From the NCBI GenBank assembly GCA_012960305.1, contig DUBM01000013.1, positions 32,231 through 96,230 of the forward strand: a DNA stretch of 64,000 bases, written 5' to 3'. Shown piece by piece: positions 20,086 to 29,354 of this stretch (the stretch's first letter is position 1; each line of letters starts with the position of its first letter). This stretch comes from Gammaproteobacteria bacterium. Its GTDB lineage: Bacteria; Pseudomonadota; Gammaproteobacteria; Pseudomonadales; Pseudohongiellaceae. The notes under the pieces were generated by a model. It saw nothing but the letters and a program-made list of their open reading frames with translations. It searched no databases and was not told the origin of the DNA. A program made the position numbers and the translations under genes.

Positions 20086-20650
20086 TAGTCACCTGGTCTA
20101 CACCTGAAATATCAGACGCTGTTGGGTTGAGGCTCTCTTTAGTTGAATTCGGATCCCCTAAATACAAACTAGTAATCCATTCTTCGCCCAGGCTATTTAG
20201 AGCATCCACATCTACGTCACATTCGGTCTGAAAACGTCCGAAACTAAGAGCTGCAGCAATGCTGTCGTCCAACCTAGAAGATTCACCCTTTTCCCTAATA
20301 AAATCAACCCAGGCGCGACCGCTAAGACTGGCAACATTGGGTTGAGGGAAGTGATAGAGGGCAACTCGTCTAATCACGGAATTAAATTCATTTACGTATT
20401 TTAACTTCAGGTCATCACCACCGCCGGATGCTTCATTGGCATAGCTATTGTAACAACTGCTAAGTTCAGCAAGAGCATGCTGACAAATTTGATGGAGATT
20501 TCGGTGTCTTATATAGCGTCGAATAGCTAGCACCACGAGTACGAGAACTATAAGCGCCAAAATCCACCAGCCCGGGGCCGGTGGCCAGGAAGTTATCTCA
20601 GCAGGTAAGTGAATATCTGCTAGTTGAGCTAAGAGCTCTTCGCTATCCAA
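20078..20650 (-). CDS. DUF4381 membrane protein of the MoxR-Bat operon
   Basis: DUF4381 proteins are short single-pass membrane proteins found in MoxR/Bat operons, function unknown. Here a conserved N-terminus (LAQLADIHLPAEITSWPPAPGWW) leads into one membrane helix at about 28-46 (WILALIVLVLVVLAIRRYI), followed by a roughly 140-residue cytoplasmic helical part containing the typical LSGRAWVDFI. The start is TTG 20650, inside the end of the DUF58 gene (22-base overlap), and it overlaps batA at its 3' end. Written as 20 residues or fewer per motif, the key cue is the SWPPAPGWW sequence just before the helix. Confidence 0.85.
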   Translation of the reverse strand: MDSEELLAQLADIHLPAEITSWPPAPGWWILALIVLVLVVLAIRRYIRHRNLHQICQHALAELSSCYNSYANEASGGGDDLKLKYVNEFNSVIRRVALYHFPQPNVASLSGRAWVDFIREKGESSRLDDSIAAALSFGRFQTECDVDVDALNSLGEEWITSLYLGDPNSTKESLNPTASDISGVDQVTNA

Positions 20651-21609
20651 TGTCGGATTTGCTCCACCACAAGTTGATTTGTACGCATTTTAATTAATCG
20701 GATTTGGAGTTTATCCATTTCTGATTCGAGATTTTCAACGCGCTGCTGAAATTGGTCACGATATTTGCTTCGAGCTTTGGGGTTATGGGTATTTAGAGCA
20801 CCCTTGCGGCCGCCATCGGTAATACTGTAAATGCCAGGCACAGGCAATGTTTCTTCTAATACATCATACACAAAACAGCAAATAACATTATTATGCCGAG
20901 AAAGCTGATTGAGATATTGCAGGGCTTTTTCGTCTAAAGTCATGAAATCTGAAATGACGTAAAGTGTACTGCCAGGCTTAGTAATTCGTCTAATTTGCCC
21001 AAGAGCATGAGCGAGGCCCGGTTTAAAATTGGGGTCAACTGGTTCTATAGTTTCAGGCTCTTTCACTTCTTGAAGATGCTGGTTATATAAATAGACCTGA
21101 TTCAGTAAATGCAGGGCCGAGCGGCGGCTTCTTTTTGGGCGAACCAAGCTCGAATCGCTGTCTGAGAAGACCAGTCCTCCTACACGATCACCATTCTCTA
21201 TGGCCAGCCAGCAGAAAACTGCTGCAGCCTGAGCGGCAACTACTGACTTGAATGCTATTTGGCTACCAAAATACATATTATGTGTTTGGTCGACAGCAAT
21301 AATCACCGGTCTTTCTCTTTCTTCGCGAAAGACTTTTGTGAAAGGTCGACCTGTGCGCGCAGTGACCCGCCAGTCAATTAAGCGAATATCGTCTCCAGCT
21401 TGATAAGGGCGAAACTCTTCAAAATCGATGCCTCTCCCGCGCATTTTCGACAGGTGTAGTCCGGAAATTCCGGCGATTGAGCGAGTGTGAGCTAGATATT
21501 CTAGTGTTTTTGCTGCATAGCGCTGCACCAGAAGCTGAGGCAGTGTAATAACAGCGCCTCTGCTCTGGTAACGGGCATGATGTGGGTCTATTTGCAGCTT
21601 TGCTGACAT
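20629..21609 (-). CDS. DUF58 protein (MoxR partner, VWA-like fold)
   Basis: DUF58 proteins are degenerate VWA-like partners encoded next to moxR. The diagnostic central sequence is visible: GRGIDFEEFRPYQAGDDIR, then IDWRVTARTGRPFTKVFREE. There is no obvious signal peptide or membrane helix, so it is likely cytoplasmic, unlike many DUF58 proteins that carry two N-terminal helices. The 326-residue length suits the short form. It follows moxR by 20 bases and overlaps DUF4381. Function unknown; the neighbourhood implies a role in assembling or regulating a MoxR-dependent envelope process. Confidence 0.9.
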   Translation of the reverse strand: MSAKLQIDPHHARYQSRGAVITLPQLLVQRYAAKTLEYLAHTRSIAGISGLHLSKMRGRGIDFEEFRPYQAGDDIRLIDWRVTARTGRPFTKVFREERERPVIIAVDQTHNMYFGSQIAFKSVVAAQAAAVFCWLAIENGDRVGGLVFSDSDSSLVRPKRSRRSALHLLNQVYLYNQHLQEVKEPETIEPVDPNFKPGLAHALGQIRRITKPGSTLYVISDFMTLDEKALQYLNQLSRHNNVICCFVYDVLEETLPVPGIYSITDGGRKGALNTHNPKARSKYRDQFQQRVENLESEMDKLQIRLIKMRTNQLVVEQIRHWIAKSS

Positions 21610-21629
21610 GATTGGCGTCTGAATTTAAT

Positions 21630-22589
21630 TTAGGCTGATGGCACGCGTTCGCGAATTGTCTCCAATACTTTGTCTGGTGTAACACCACTGGCTTCCGCTT
21701 CAAAGCTTAAGAGGATTCGATGGCGTAATACGTCGAACATAATTTCTTGAACATCGTCAGGACTGACAAAATCGCGACCTTGGATCCAAGCATGAGCGCG
21801 TGCGCAACGATCTAGAGAAATAGTTCCGCGGGGGCTGGCTCCATATTCCAACCAAGAAGCCAATTCTTCTCCGTAAACTGTTGGATTTCGCGTAGCCATA
21901 ATCAGTTGAATTATGTATTCCTCGACTTCTGGCGCCATGTGCATTGTTAGAATTTCTTGACGGGCTGAGAAGAGATCATCCTGAGCTATTTGATTAGGGG
22001 CTTCAACTTTCGCATTCATGGCTTCGTTTCTAACTAGATTTAAGATATCTCGCTCGGCATCGATTTGCGGATAGCCGATCGTGACGTGCATGAGGAATCG
22101 GTCAAGCTGTGCTTCTGGAAGAGGGTAGGTACCTTCTTGCTCAATTGGGTTTTGTGTTGCCATTACTAGAAACAGTGGTGGTAATTTGAATGACTCACGA
22201 CCGACACTGACCTGATGTTCACCCATAGCTTCTAAAAGCGCAGACTGAACTTTTGCCGGCGCACGGTTAATCTCGTCAGCTAACACCAAATTATGAAAGA
22301 TAGGGCCTTGTTGAAATCTAAATGTACCGTCTTCAGGACGAAATACCTCAGTGCCTGTTATATCGCTTGGTAATAAATCGGGTGTGAATTGAATTCTGTG
22401 AAAATCTCCCTCGATTGCTCGGGATAAATCTTTGATAGCTTTAGTCTTGGCGAGGCCGGGAGCCCCTTCAACGAGTAGGTGACCATCAGCAAGTAATGCA
22501 ATTAATAACCGATCAATTAGGCGCTCCTGCCCTATAATTTGTAGTGATAACCAATTTTTGAGTTCTGTTATTATTCCATGCTGGGTCAT
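21630..22589 (-). CDS. moxR: MoxR-family AAA+ ATPase
   Basis: MoxR ATPases are chaperone-like AAA+ proteins that act with VWA partners, for example in metal insertion or complex assembly. Walker A is GAPGLAKT at 42-49, Walker B LVLADE at 101-106, and the sensor region NPIEQEGTYPLPEAQLDRF is typical. The 319-residue length matches the APE2220/MRP type. It is the first gene of the bat operon, transcribed leftwards; the 151-base gap to tatD upstream probably carries the promoter, though no clear consensus is visible. Confidence 0.94.
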   Translation of the reverse strand: MTQHGIITELKNWLSLQIIGQERLIDRLLIALLADGHLLVEGAPGLAKTKAIKDLSRAIEGDFHRIQFTPDLLPSDITGTEVFRPEDGTFRFQQGPIFHNLVLADEINRAPAKVQSALLEAMGEHQVSVGRESFKLPPLFLVMATQNPIEQEGTYPLPEAQLDRFLMHVTIGYPQIDAERDILNLVRNEAMNAKVEAPNQIAQDDLFSARQEILTMHMAPEVEEYIIQLIMATRNPTVYGEELASWLEYGASPRGTISLDRCARAHAWIQGRDFVSPDDVQEIMFDVLRHRILLSFEAEASGVTPDKVLETIRERVPSA

Positions 22590-22740
22590 ATTAATGATTC
22601 TCTGCGGTCAATGGGGCGCGTAAGACAAAGTCAGGGATTGTAAACGTTTTATAGTGGATGTCTAGATGAAGATTGTAGCGGAATGTAGCTACAGATCAGG
22701 TAGTTAGGAGCATCTGGCTTTTGGTCTCAGCCCAGTTCTT

Positions 22741-23550
22741 TTAGGGTTCGCCGGTAATTGGTGTGTTCAAATCGAATAATCGCTTGGCGTTAGCGGTGGT
22801 TTCCTCTGCTAGAGCCGCAACTGGCACTCCTCTGCAGGCAGCTACAGTACTTGCTACTTCTAATAGATATCTTGGTTCGTTGCGAGGGCTTGAGGGTTTC
22901 GGCGTTATAGTTCGGGGCAATAAGTAAGGTGCATCAGTTTCGAGTAATAAGCGATCTGCGGGTATCATGGAAACGAGTTGCTGCAGCTCGGTTCCGCGCC
23001 GCTCATCGCATACCCAACCAGTTATACCAATGTACATATCTAGCTGTATATAGTCCCGCAAAGCCCTCTCAGAGTCGGTAAAGCAGTGGACAACACCGCC
23101 AACTACTGCGCCTCGATACTTGCTTAAAAGCCTATAGAAGTCGTCATGAGCATCCCGTTGATGGAGGAATAGCGGTTTTTGCGTCTCTGCGGCCAATTGC
23201 AGGTGAAGTTCAAAGGCTCTTAATTGATCCGCCGCTGGTGAATAGTTTCGATTGTAGTCCAATCCGCATTCACCGATCGCTGCAGTATTTGTATGAGCTG
23301 CTAAATCGCGAATAAGTGCGAATGCCTCTGTGTCACAGGCGCTGGCAACATGTGGGTGATAGCCAGCAGTGGCACTGACGAAATCAGGGTATTTTCTACA
23401 CAACGTGCGAGCTTCACATGATGACTTGAAGTCTGTGCCGGTGACTATGATGTGACTGAGGCCCGCTTCGATAGAGGAGGAGATAACGGCATTCAAATCG
23501 TGTTTAAACGACTCGTGAGTAAGATTTGCGCCAATATCGATGAGTTCCAT
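22741..23550 (-). CDS. tatD: TatD-family metal-dependent DNase
   Basis: TatD is a metal-dependent 3'-5' exonuclease linked to repair of oxidative DNA damage. The sequence matches the true TatD subgroup: N-terminal IDIGANLTHESF, AGYHPH, GECGLDYNRN, VVHCFTDSERA, ITGWVCDERRG and LLETDAPYLLPR. I choose ATG 23550 (269 residues), since the sequence before it (an in-frame start at 23595) is not part of the family. The gene lies upstream of moxR on the same strand and is divergent from ilvE. Confidence 0.94.
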   Translation of the reverse strand: MELIDIGANLTHESFKHDLNAVISSSIEAGLSHIIVTGTDFKSSCEARTLCRKYPDFVSATAGYHPHVASACDTEAFALIRDLAAHTNTAAIGECGLDYNRNYSPAADQLRAFELHLQLAAETQKPLFLHQRDAHDDFYRLLSKYRGAVVGGVVHCFTDSERALRDYIQLDMYIGITGWVCDERRGTELQQLVSMIPADRLLLETDAPYLLPRTITPKPSSPRNEPRYLLEVASTVAACRGVPVAALAEETTANAKRLFDLNTPITGEP

Positions 23551-23743
23551 GCTTTCAAATGCCTTGAGAGTGACAAAGGTGGCGATTTGTCCCATCCTAG
23601 TCGCGGACCGATTAGGCGCCGAGATTCTAGCCTAAGTCATCAGGCAGTACTAGCGGGCATTGGGCCTGACAATCGCCTGATAGCTAGATATTACATGGCT
23701 TATAGCTGATAATAGAACAGTCTTAATAAAAGATTTGGAAGTG

Positions 23744-24793
23744 ATGGTGGATGCTAAAGTAAATAAAAAGCCGCTTAATTGGGCTGTGCTCGGTTTTCAA
23801 TATCAACGCACTGATTATCGTTTTCGTGCTGTGCATGAGAATGGTGTTTGGGGAGAAGGTGAACTGATTACCGATGAGAACATTCCTATTCACGAAGGAG
23901 CGCCTTCAATTCACTATGCCCAGCAATGTTTTGAAGGTATGAAAGCTCAAACCTCAGCGGATGGTCGCGTTCTTTTGTTTAGGCCTGATTTAAATAGTGA
24001 GCGCATGGATTTAGCTGCAAAGAGACTGCTAATGCCGCAAGTTCCCGAGAATTTATTTCTTGAGGCAGTGGAAGAAACAGTGCGAGCTAATTATGCTTGG
24101 ATTCCACCATTCGGATCTGGTGCTTCTTTATATATACGTCCAATGCTTATCGGAGTTGGTGAGAACCTGGGCCTAAATCCAGCACAGAAGTTTGAGTTTC
24201 GCGTTTTCGTATGCCCGGTAGGGCCCTATTATAAAGAAGCAGGACTGGCAGTAATTTCATTGGCGGTCTCAGAAATGGACCGGGCAGCACCAAATGGTAC
24301 AGGCAGTTTTAAAGTAGGGGCTAATTACGCTGGCGGCTTGTTAGCTACCCGGGCAGCTCAAGTACTAGGCGCTAATGAAGCGCTGTATTTAGATTCTATG
24401 GAAGGGCGTTACATCGATGAGGCAGGCTCTGCGAATATAATTGTAGCCATGAAAGATGGCAGCTTCGCCTCTCCTAAATCAGATGCGATCTTACCGAGCA
24501 TCACTAGACGCTCTATTATGATCTTAGCTAAAGAAGAGCTAGGCTTAAAGGCTGAAGACAGGCCTATTGATTTGAGGGCCGAATTTTCACAATTCCAAGA
24601 GATGGCTGCCTGTGGCACGGCTGCAGTACTTTCTCCAGTTGGAAAAGTCTGGTTCGATGCTGGTTGGCACAATGTATATCAAGATGGCGATTCGATTGGA
24701 CCTATTATGCAAGAACTTTATGATCTTTTAGTAGGTATCCAGAACGGTGAACTTGAAGACCGCTTTAGCTGGTTGCACGAAGTTTCGCGCTAA
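23744..24793 (+). CDS. ilvE: Branched-chain amino acid aminotransferase
   Basis: IlvE transfers amino groups between glutamate and the keto acids of Leu, Ile and Val using PLP. This is the longer form of the fold-type IV enzyme (about 350 residues). The PLP lysine is Lys190 in GTGSFKVGANYAGG, and DEAGSANI and the late GTAAVLSPVG loop are present. ATG 23744 follows GGAAG closely; TTG 23735, GTG 23741 and GTG 23747 are in frame, so the start is uncertain by a few codons. It stands alone, divergent from tatD. It complements leuCD in the same window for leucine synthesis. Confidence 0.95.
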   Translation: MVDAKVNKKPLNWAVLGFQYQRTDYRFRAVHENGVWGEGELITDENIPIHEGAPSIHYAQQCFEGMKAQTSADGRVLLFRPDLNSERMDLAAKRLLMPQVPENLFLEAVEETVRANYAWIPPFGSGASLYIRPMLIGVGENLGLNPAQKFEFRVFVCPVGPYYKEAGLAVISLAVSEMDRAAPNGTGSFKVGANYAGGLLATRAAQVLGANEALYLDSMEGRYIDEAGSANIIVAMKDGSFASPKSDAILPSITRRSIMILAKEELGLKAEDRPIDLRAEFSQFQEMAACGTAAVLSPVGKVWFDAGWHNVYQDGDSIGPIMQELYDLLVGIQNGELEDRFSWLHEVSR

Positions 24794-25328
24794 CTCGGCA
24801 TCATCACTTGAGAGTCATTCTTCCAAAAATGGTTATGAGTATGTTCCTTGGTGCGTTCAGTAAGCGGCGGGCTTAAGCTTAGATAATTCGTTGATTGATA
24901 GCTTGTCGATGTCTGTGTTGTTCGTTTAGATTGTGTCTAAAAATAAGAGACTTAGCGCTCTTTGTAGCTAAAATTCATTTCTTAGTATGTCTGTCGTTAG
25001 GCCCTTCGCGGTGTCTTTCGTGGAGGTCGAATCTGAACTCTAGATATCGTGTGCGAAACAATAATTATGGATTGCAAACTGAGAGTCAGGTTTGTATCTT
25101 TCCCGCGCTTATTAACTACTTAAGGCTCAAATCTCTGTTGATTAGTCAAGCTTGAGAAGCTTAAAAAATTCCATAGACAAATTGATTTGGCCCAAGAATG
25201 GGTGAAATCTAATTTCTGCTCATAGATATTTTTTAAGAGAAAACTTGACGCTTGTGCAACTTAACCTTATATATGTGCGCTGTTTGGATCACCTAAATCC
25301 ACTTTCACACTAATAATTGTTTTAAAAC
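24794..25328. other. Gene-free stretch between ilvE and topA
   Basis: No convincing gene is present. An open stretch at 24895-25155 has no family resemblance and unlikely composition. Near 25148 the short palindrome AAGCTT-GAG-AAGCTT is seen without a T-run. The right end holds a good promoter for topA (separate entry). Confidence 0.6.
25245..25273 (+). promoter_or_regulatory. Predicted sigma-70 promoter of topA
   Basis: TTGACG at 25245-25250 and TATATA at 25268-25273 are separated by 17 bases, close to the sigma-70 consensus. Transcription would begin near 25280 and leave a leader of about 50 bases before the topA ATG at 25329. The surrounding sequence is AT-rich, as expected for a supercoiling-sensitive topA promoter; that last point is inference. 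Confidence 0.65.
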
Positions 25329-27977
25329 ATGCCTAAATCCTTAGTAATAGTTGAGTCGCCAGCAAAGGCAAAGACAATCAATAAATACCTCGGGCCTGAG
25401 TTCGTGGTCAAATCCAGCGTAGGACATATTCGCGACCTACCCACCAGTGGGAGCGGAAAGCCCATCGACACTGAGGCTCGAGCCGCGGCCGCGGCGCGCA
25501 CCCGGAAAATGAAGCCTGATGAAAAAGCGATTTACAAGAAGAAGAAAGCTAAACAACAACTTGTTAGCAGAATGGGGATCAATCCTGAGAAAGATTGGGA
25601 AGCCAATTATCAAATATTGCCGGGCAAAGAGAAGGTAGTTAACGAACTAAGAATGTTAGCGAAGAATGCCGACCATATCTACCTCGCAACTGACCTTGAT
25701 AGAGAGGGTGAGGCTATTGCCTGGCATCTTAAAGAATCCATTGGCGGAGACCCGGAACGTTATAAGCGCGTCGTTTTTAACGAGATCACCAAGCGCGCGA
25801 TTGCTGAAGCCTTTTCTGAGCCTGGCGAGTTGGACATGCGCTACGTAGAAGCGCAGCAAGCACGACGTTTCCTTGATCGAGTTGTTGGCTTCATGGTCTC
25901 TCCTCTTCTTTGGGCTAAAGTAGCTCGAGGATTATCCGCAGGTCGAGTGCAGTCAGTCGCAGTTCGATTAGTGGTAGAGCGAGAGCAGGAAATACGTGCA
26001 TTCATACCAGAAGAGTATTGGGAAGTATTTGCTGACCTGCTAGCCGAATCTAAAGAGAAACTGCGTTGTCAGGTGGTGAGGCAGGATGGCAGCAATTTTC
26101 GCCCGAACAACCAAGCAGATACTGATGCTGCCTTGGCAGTTTTAAAGTCAGCACAGTTCACGGTTTTAAAACGCGAAGATAGGCCAACGTCTTCTAAGCC
26201 AAAGCCTCCACTCATTACTTCTACATTACAACAGGCAGCAAGCACTCGCTTGGGCTTTGGTGTAAAGAAAACAATGATGATGGCTCAGCGTCTTTATGAA
26301 GCGGGTTACATTACTTACATGCGAACTGATTCAGCTCATCTGAGTAATGATTCCATTGAAATGTGTCGAACTTATGTAAATAAGAACTACGGTGAAATAT
26401 ACCTCACTGAAAAAGCAATGATGTACAGTTCAAAGGAAGGTGCTCAAGAGGCTCACGAGGCGATTCGTCCAACTGAAGTTAAAGTGCAATCTGACAAGTT
26501 AATGGGCATGGACCCTGACGCAGTGCGTCTCTATGCGCTAATTTGGCAGTTTTTTGTTGCCTGCCAAATGGCACCAGCTCGTTACTTAAGTTCCAGCATA
26601 ACAGTAAAGGCGTCTGAATTTCAGTTAAGAACGAAGGGTCGCATTATGCAATTCGATGGTTACCTGAAAGTGATGCCGTCGAAAGATGAAGATATTGTGT
26701 TACCGGATGTTGCGGAAGGACAAATTCTGACCCTTCAACAATTAGACCCTTCGCAAAATTTTACCAAGCCGCAGGCTAGATTCACCGAAGCCAGTTTGGT
26801 CAAAGAGTTAGAGAAGAGAGACATAGGCAGGCCATCAACCTATGCATCGATTATTTCTACGATTCAAGATAGGGGTTATGCAAGGGTAGAAAATAAACGC
26901 TTCTACGCTCTTAAAATGGGCGATATTGTCGTAGAGCGATTGCAGGAAAGTTTTAGTGAATTAATGGACTATGATTTCACCGCCAAGATGGAAGATTCCT
27001 TGGACGAGGTTGCCGCTGGTGATACCAATTGGAAGCAATTGCTTAACGACTTCTACGCTAGTTTTACCAGTCAGTTGTCAAAGGCCGAAGCTGAAGACGG
27101 CGGTATGCGAACCAATGATCCTACAAATACGAACATTGTATGCCCGAAATGCTCTCGCCACATGCAAATTAGAACTGCATCTACAGGTGTTTTCCTGGGT
27201 TGTTCAGGGTATGCGTTATCACCGAAAGAGCGGTGCAAGTCAACAATAAACCTAACTCCTGGCGACGATGCTATTCGCACGAATACTGCTGAGGAAGCAG
27301 AGGCGCAGGAAAATATTCAGCTCAGGCAGAAGCGCCGTTGCACTCTATGTAATACGGCCATGGACGCCTATCTGATTGATGAAAAGCGTAAGCTGCATGT
27401 TTGTGGTAATAACCCTGATTGCTCGGGTTATGAGATTGAAAGTGGCGAGTTTAAAATTCGGGGTTATGACGGCCCAGTGATTGAGTGCGACAAATGTAGC
27501 TCAGATATGCAGTTAAAGGCAGGCCGCTTCGGAAAATATTTTGGGTGTAGTAGCGAAGATTGCAAAAATACACGTAAGCAGCTCAGAAGCGGCGAAGCAG
27601 CTCCGCCAAAGATGGATCCAGTCGTTATGCCTGAGTTGACTTGTGAGACGGTGGAAGATCATTACGTGCTAAGAGATGGCGCTTCAGGGATGTTTCTCGC
27701 GGCCAGTAAGTTCCCTCGCAATCGTGAGACTAGAGCACCTTATGTGGATGAGCTAATTCCTCACAAAGAAGAAATTGATCCTAAGTACACTTATCTACTA
27801 GAAGCGCCAACTAAAGATAATAAAGGAAACAGAACACTGGTGCGGTTTAGTCGTAAGGCGAAAGAGCAATATGTGCAGACAGAACTGGAAAAAAAGGCTA
27901 CAGGGTGGAAGGCGTACTATCGGGATGGAAAGTGGAAAATAACTAAGCCAGAAAAAAAACCAGCAAAAAGTAAGTAA
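25329..27977 (+). CDS. topA: DNA topoisomerase I
   Basis: TopA relaxes negative supercoils through a transient 5'-phosphotyrosine. The TOPRIM acidic cluster TDLDREGEA is at 121-129 and the catalytic tyrosine is Tyr330 in YITYMRTDS. Three C4 zinc ribbons follow from about residue 604 (CPKC...C...C), 674 (CTLC) and 720 (CDKC), and a lysine-rich tail ends the protein. The 882-residue length is typical for gammaproteobacteria. The A-rich codons of the lysine tail double as the U-tract template of the convergent lexA terminator. topA-lexA-nagZ proximity matches the pseudomonad order. Confidence 0.97.
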   Translation: MPKSLVIVESPAKAKTINKYLGPEFVVKSSVGHIRDLPTSGSGKPIDTEARAAAAARTRKMKPDEKAIYKKKKAKQQLVSRMGINPEKDWEANYQILPGKEKVVNELRMLAKNADHIYLATDLDREGEAIAWHLKESIGGDPERYKRVVFNEITKRAIAEAFSEPGELDMRYVEAQQARRFLDRVVGFMVSPLLWAKVARGLSAGRVQSVAVRLVVEREQEIRAFIPEEYWEVFADLLAESKEKLRCQVVRQDGSNFRPNNQADTDAALAVLKSAQFTVLKREDRPTSSKPKPPLITSTLQQAASTRLGFGVKKTMMMAQRLYEAGYITYMRTDSAHLSNDSIEMCRTYVNKNYGEIYLTEKAMMYSSKEGAQEAHEAIRPTEVKVQSDKLMGMDPDAVRLYALIWQFFVACQMAPARYLSSSITVKASEFQLRTKGRIMQFDGYLKVMPSKDEDIVLPDVAEGQILTLQQLDPSQNFTKPQARFTEASLVKELEKRDIGRPSTYASIISTIQDRGYARVENKRFYALKMGDIVVERLQESFSELMDYDFTAKMEDSLDEVAAGDTNWKQLLNDFYASFTSQLSKAEAEDGGMRTNDPTNTNIVCPKCSRHMQIRTASTGVFLGCSGYALSPKERCKSTINLTPGDDAIRTNTAEEAEAQENIQLRQKRRCTLCNTAMDAYLIDEKRKLHVCGNNPDCSGYEIESGEFKIRGYDGPVIECDKCSSDMQLKAGRFGKYFGCSSEDCKNTRKQLRSGEAAPPKMDPVVMPELTCETVEDHYVLRDGASGMFLAASKFPRNRETRAPYVDELIPHKEEIDPKYTYLLEAPTKDNKGNRTLVRFSRKAKEQYVQTELEKKATGWKAYYRDGKWKITKPEKKPAKSK

Positions 27978-27990
27978 CGCTGTTTGCTGG
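27952..27990 (-). terminator. Rho-independent terminator of lexA, inside the 3' end of topA
   Basis: On the minus strand the 8-bp stem CCAGCAAA/TTTGCTGG (27990-27983 with 27967-27960) closes a 15-base loop and is followed at once by eight T residues (27959-27952). It lies 15 bases after the lexA stop codon. On the plus strand the hairpin has no T-run after it, so it should act only on lexA transcripts. Confidence 0.85.
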
Positions 27991-28004
27991 TTAGTGCTCT
28001 TCGA

Positions 28005-28613
28005 TCATAAGCCTCGGCGGATAACGCCGACACTCACTCCTTCTATCGAGAAATCACTACTGCGTAGATCAACTTCTATTGGTGAAAAATCCGGATTCTC
28101 TGCGACCAGGCTTAAGCGATACTTGCTTCTACCTTTTTCTAATCTTTTAACCGTAACTTCGTCATCAATTCTTGCGACGACAATGTCACCATTATTTGCC
28201 TGACCGGTCTTATGCACTGCTAGTAGATCATCTTCATAGATACCTATGTCGATCATGCTGGTGCCTTTTACTGTAAGCAGGTAATCGGCACTGGGGGAGA
28301 ACATGTCCGCGGGAATGTCGCAATAATCAGCAATAGATTCTTGGGCAAGTATTGGGCTGCCGGCAGCAACCTGGCCAATTATCGGTAAACCTAGCTGTTC
28401 GTTGATGGGCAGACGTAGGCCCCTTGAGGTGCCCGGTAACATTTCAATAGCACCTTTTCTCGCCAGGGCGCGAAGGTGTTCTTCGGCAGCATTTGGGGAT
28501 TTAAAGCCCATTTTCTGAGCGATTTCCGATCGGGTTGGTGGGTAACCAGTTTCGGATTGATAGTCTTTTATAAAGTCGAGAATCTCTTCTTGTCTAGATG
28601 TCAGTTTAAGCAT
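28005..28613 (-). CDS. lexA: SOS repressor LexA
   Basis: LexA represses DNA-damage genes and cleaves itself when RecA is activated. With the start at ATG 28613 the protein is 202 residues, the cleavage bond is Ala84-Gly85 (QVAAGSP), and the catalytic pair is Ser119 (KGTSM) and Lys156 (EVTVKRL), identical to E. coli numbering; this rules out the in-frame start six codons upstream. The N-terminal winged helix ([20 protein letters not shown]) is conserved. A GAGGG site is 7 bases before the ATG. The gene controls itself through the SOS box upstream. Unlike pseudomonads, no sulA is seen beside it. Confidence 0.97.
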   Translation of the reverse strand: MLKLTSRQEEILDFIKDYQSETGYPPTRSEIAQKMGFKSPNAAEEHLRALARKGAIEMLPGTSRGLRLPINEQLGLPIIGQVAAGSPILAQESIADYCDIPADMFSPSADYLLTVKGTSMIDIGIYEDDLLAVHKTGQANNGDIVVARIDDEVTVKRLEKGRSKYRLSLVAENPDFSPIEVDLRSSDFSIEGVSVGVIRRGL

Positions 28614-28637
28614 TTTAAGGCCCTCAGCCAATATATA

Positions 28638-28653
28638 CTGTAATTATATACAG
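28638..28653. promoter_or_regulatory. LexA-binding site (SOS box) of lexA
   Basis: CTGTAATTATATACAG fits the enterobacterial/pseudomonad SOS box CTGT-N8-ACAG exactly at both half-sites. It covers the -10 element of the lexA promoter and lies 25 bases before the start codon, so bound LexA should block RNA polymerase. This indicates classical negative autoregulation. Confidence 0.93.
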
Positions 28654-28670
28654 TTATCTGGCAATCGCAA
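28643..28670 (-). promoter_or_regulatory. Predicted lexA promoter
   Basis: Reading the minus strand, TTGCGA (28670-28665) and a perfect TATAAT (28648-28643) are spaced by 16 bases. The -10 box lies inside the SOS box, a standard arrangement for LexA-repressed genes. Confidence 0.75.
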
Positions 28671-28714
28671 GAAATCTTTAGGCTTCTGAGTGAGGGGGAA
28701 TGCGCTATTCCTAG

Positions 28715-29041
28715 CTAGAGAATTTGATAATCGTCACCAAAATCTGAGGGGTCTGGCTCTAATTCGGATAACACTCCCGAAAAATTTTCTGGGACAAGGG
28801 TCTGATCGTTATAGACTTGGTCTTCATTGTTCAATTCGAAAGGGCTACGCCAGTCCTCAGGAGCTTCGGCTGCAACTAGGTATAGGTCTTTCCAGGCTGT
28901 TATTTCGTACTCACCAACCGCGCCGTCTACTAGCTGGTATTCGATGGTGCCGCTTTGTTCGTCTAAAGCTACAACTTCAAAAAGACTTCCGCTTACAACA
29001 TCTTGATACCAAGCGGAAACTTCTGGCATGAGGTCATTCAT
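28715..29041 (-). CDS. Small acidic protein, DUF6763-like
   Basis: This 108-residue protein has no signal peptide or membrane segment and is strongly acidic, especially near its end (ELEPDPSDFGDDYQIL). Its start (MPEVSAWYQD, FEVVALDEQSGTIEYQ, DGAVGEYEI) resembles a family of short proteins of unknown function found near lexA/topA in gammaproteobacteria, which I recall as DUF6763; the family name needs checking. GGAG and AAGG precede ATG 29041. It lies upstream of lexA on the same strand, but lexA has its own promoter in the gap. Confidence 0.7.
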   Translation of the reverse strand: MNDLMPEVSAWYQDVVSGSLFEVVALDEQSGTIEYQLVDGAVGEYEITAWKDLYLVAAEAPEDWRSPFELNNEDQVYNDQTLVPENFSGVLSELEPDPSDFGDDYQIL

Positions 29042-29354
29042 TGCCTTATCTCCGGGCCGAATTTATGTTTTATCCCCTTACTAAACTGCTTGATCTACGA
29101 ATCTAGTAATCCTTCCTAGTACTTAGTCGTATTGAGGCGCTGCATGCGCAACTTTTATCTACTATAGGTAAGTTCTGGAAGAAAAAGAAAGTATTTTTTT
29201 GTCGGATTTTTGCTACAACTATTAATTGATTTAACACTAATGGCTAAATGTTTGACCTTATTCAATATCTACAAGAAGATTGAATTTTGCTCGTGGAAAA
29301 GTAATTTGTGATAATTGCTTCTTCAATATTCATACTTAAGCAAATTGGACAATT
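29042..29354. other. Divergent gap between the small acidic gene and nagZ
   Basis: AT-rich, 313 bases, no convincing gene or structured element. It must hold promoters for both flanking genes since they diverge, but no consensus pair stands out. Confidence 0.5.

Noticed and set aside
24895..25155. 86-codon frame between ilvE and topA
   Set aside because: Odd composition (many Cys, Leu, Arg), no ribosome site and no family resemblance.
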